This document shows, piece after piece, positions 63,443-64,000 of a stretch of 64,000 nt of DNA. The notes below the pieces were generated by a model. It was not told where the DNA came from. It did no database searches and saw only the letters and a program-made list of their open reading frames with translations. This stretch comes from Yersinia entomophaga. GTDB lineage: Bacteria > Pseudomonadota > Gammaproteobacteria > Enterobacterales > Enterobacteriaceae. Numbering within the stretch: the stretch's first letter is position 1; every line of letters begins with the position of its first letter. The translations under genes were made by a program, and so were the position numbers. Where the stretch lies: assembly GCF_001656035.1 (NCBI RefSeq), contig NZ_CP010029.1, positions 3,904,074 to 3,968,073 of the forward strand, written 5' to 3'.

Positions 63443-64000
63443 ATGAGTATGAAATTAAGCAGTAAAATCTTTGCTTTTGCTCCGGTATTGTTGGTCGCAG
63501 CCTGTACCACGACGCCATTACCCCCAGTACCGCAGGCTTTGCTGGGCGTAGATCGCGGCATGGCAGGAATAGATAACTGTGCGGTAGGGTGTCCAACGGG
63601 AAGCCAGAGTGATGAAACCCTGGTTCGAGATAGTTATACGTTGAACAATAATCCAAGTACTAAGTTTGCTAACTGGGTTGCCTACAAGATTACAAAATCT
63701 ACTCAGGCCAGCAGCCGACCGCGTAACTGGAAAACCGATCCTGATTTACCTGCCAGCGATACTCTAAGCCCTGATGATTATAAGAATGCGAATCAAGTGC
63801 TGAAAATCGATCGGGGACATCAGGCTCCACTAGCCAGTTTGGCCGCTGCCCCTGACTGGCAGAGTCTTAATTATTTGTCCAATATTACACCGCAAAAAGC
63901 CGCGTTAAATCAGGGGGCATGGGCGAGGCTGGAAGATCAGGAACGTAAACTGGCGAACAGGGCAGACATTAGCGCGGTTTACACCGTCACCGGCCCGCTG
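63443..64000 (+). CDS. Serratia-type nonspecific endonuclease with lipoprotein signal, cut by window edge
   Basis: The frame is open from the ATG at 63443 for 186 codons to the edge. The mature part is close to the Serratia marcescens nuclease: DNCAVGCPTG, then YTLNNNPSTKFANWVAY and the active-site motif DRGHQAPLASL with the general-base His, then NYLSNITPQK with the Mg2+-binding Asn. It cuts DNA and RNA without sequence preference. The N-terminus is a lipoprotein-like signal: hydrophobic core ending in LVAAC with Cys21, unlike the plain signal peptide of the Serratia enzyme. AAGGAT lies before the ATG; a second ATG six bases on is also possible. The C-terminal third is outside the window. 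Confidence 0.92.
   Translation, partial: MSMKLSSKIFAFAPVLLVAACTTTPLPPVPQALLGVDRGMAGIDNCAVGCPTGSQSDETLVRDSYTLNNNPSTKFANWVAYKITKSTQASSRPRNWKTDPDLPASDTLSPDDYKNANQVLKIDRGHQAPLASLAAAPDWQSLNYLSNITPQKAALNQGAWARLEDQERKLANRADISAVYTVTGPL

Overview
The window looks like a chromosomal segment of a Yersinia-type enterobacterium (family Yersiniaceae). This rests on the gene set and on protein similarity recalled from E. coli, Salmonella and Serratia, not on a database search. The species cannot be fixed from the sequence. Supporting signs are a KdoO-type Kdo hydroxylase, an mgtC-mgtB pair, the uspC-flhDC-motAB-cheAW order, a contiguous flagellar regulon, and a Serratia-type nuclease.

Positions 1-9.7 kb hold assorted housekeeping and accessory genes: kdoO (cut by the left edge), ylaC, a quinone oxidoreductase, lacZ and lacI with a readable lac operator and CRP-type promoter but no adjacent lacY, a cold-shock protein and dsrB. 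A perfect 7-bp tandem array of about 48.6 copies lies 92 bp upstream of lacI. Positions 9.7-18 kb hold a chemoreceptor gene with a sigma-28-like promoter, a second tandem array (15 copies of an 8-bp unit), the magnesium/virulence genes mgtC and mgtB, then curA and uspC. The mgtC leader has a PhoP-box-like element, a near-consensus promoter, two leader mini-ORFs and competing hairpins.

From 18 to 62.3 kb there is one nearly uninterrupted flagellar-chemotaxis island. It starts with the master regulator flhDC, whose 1-kb control region shows a consensus CRP site and an RcsAB box. Then come motAB-cheAW, two chemoreceptors, cheRBYZ, flhBAE, flgN and flgM with flgA on the minus strand, flgBCDEFGHIJKL on the plus strand, and fliR to fliF on the minus strand with fliE divergent. 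FlhD4C2 switches on hook-basal-body genes. FlgM holds sigma-28 until the hook is complete, and consensus sigma-28 promoters are visible before flgM, flgK and the chemoreceptors. Two features break the standard plan: a subtilisin-like protease gene inserted antisense between cheZ and flhB, and a one-base frameshift in flgL, which if real would truncate the hook-filament junction protein.

The right end (62.3-64 kb) carries a 30-residue putative membrane peptide, a perfect 19-bp inverted repeat, AT-rich spacer and the start of a Serratia-type nonspecific endonuclease with a lipoprotein signal. No rRNA, CRISPR array or intact insertion sequence was seen, and no tRNA was noticed by eye (no tRNA scan was possible).
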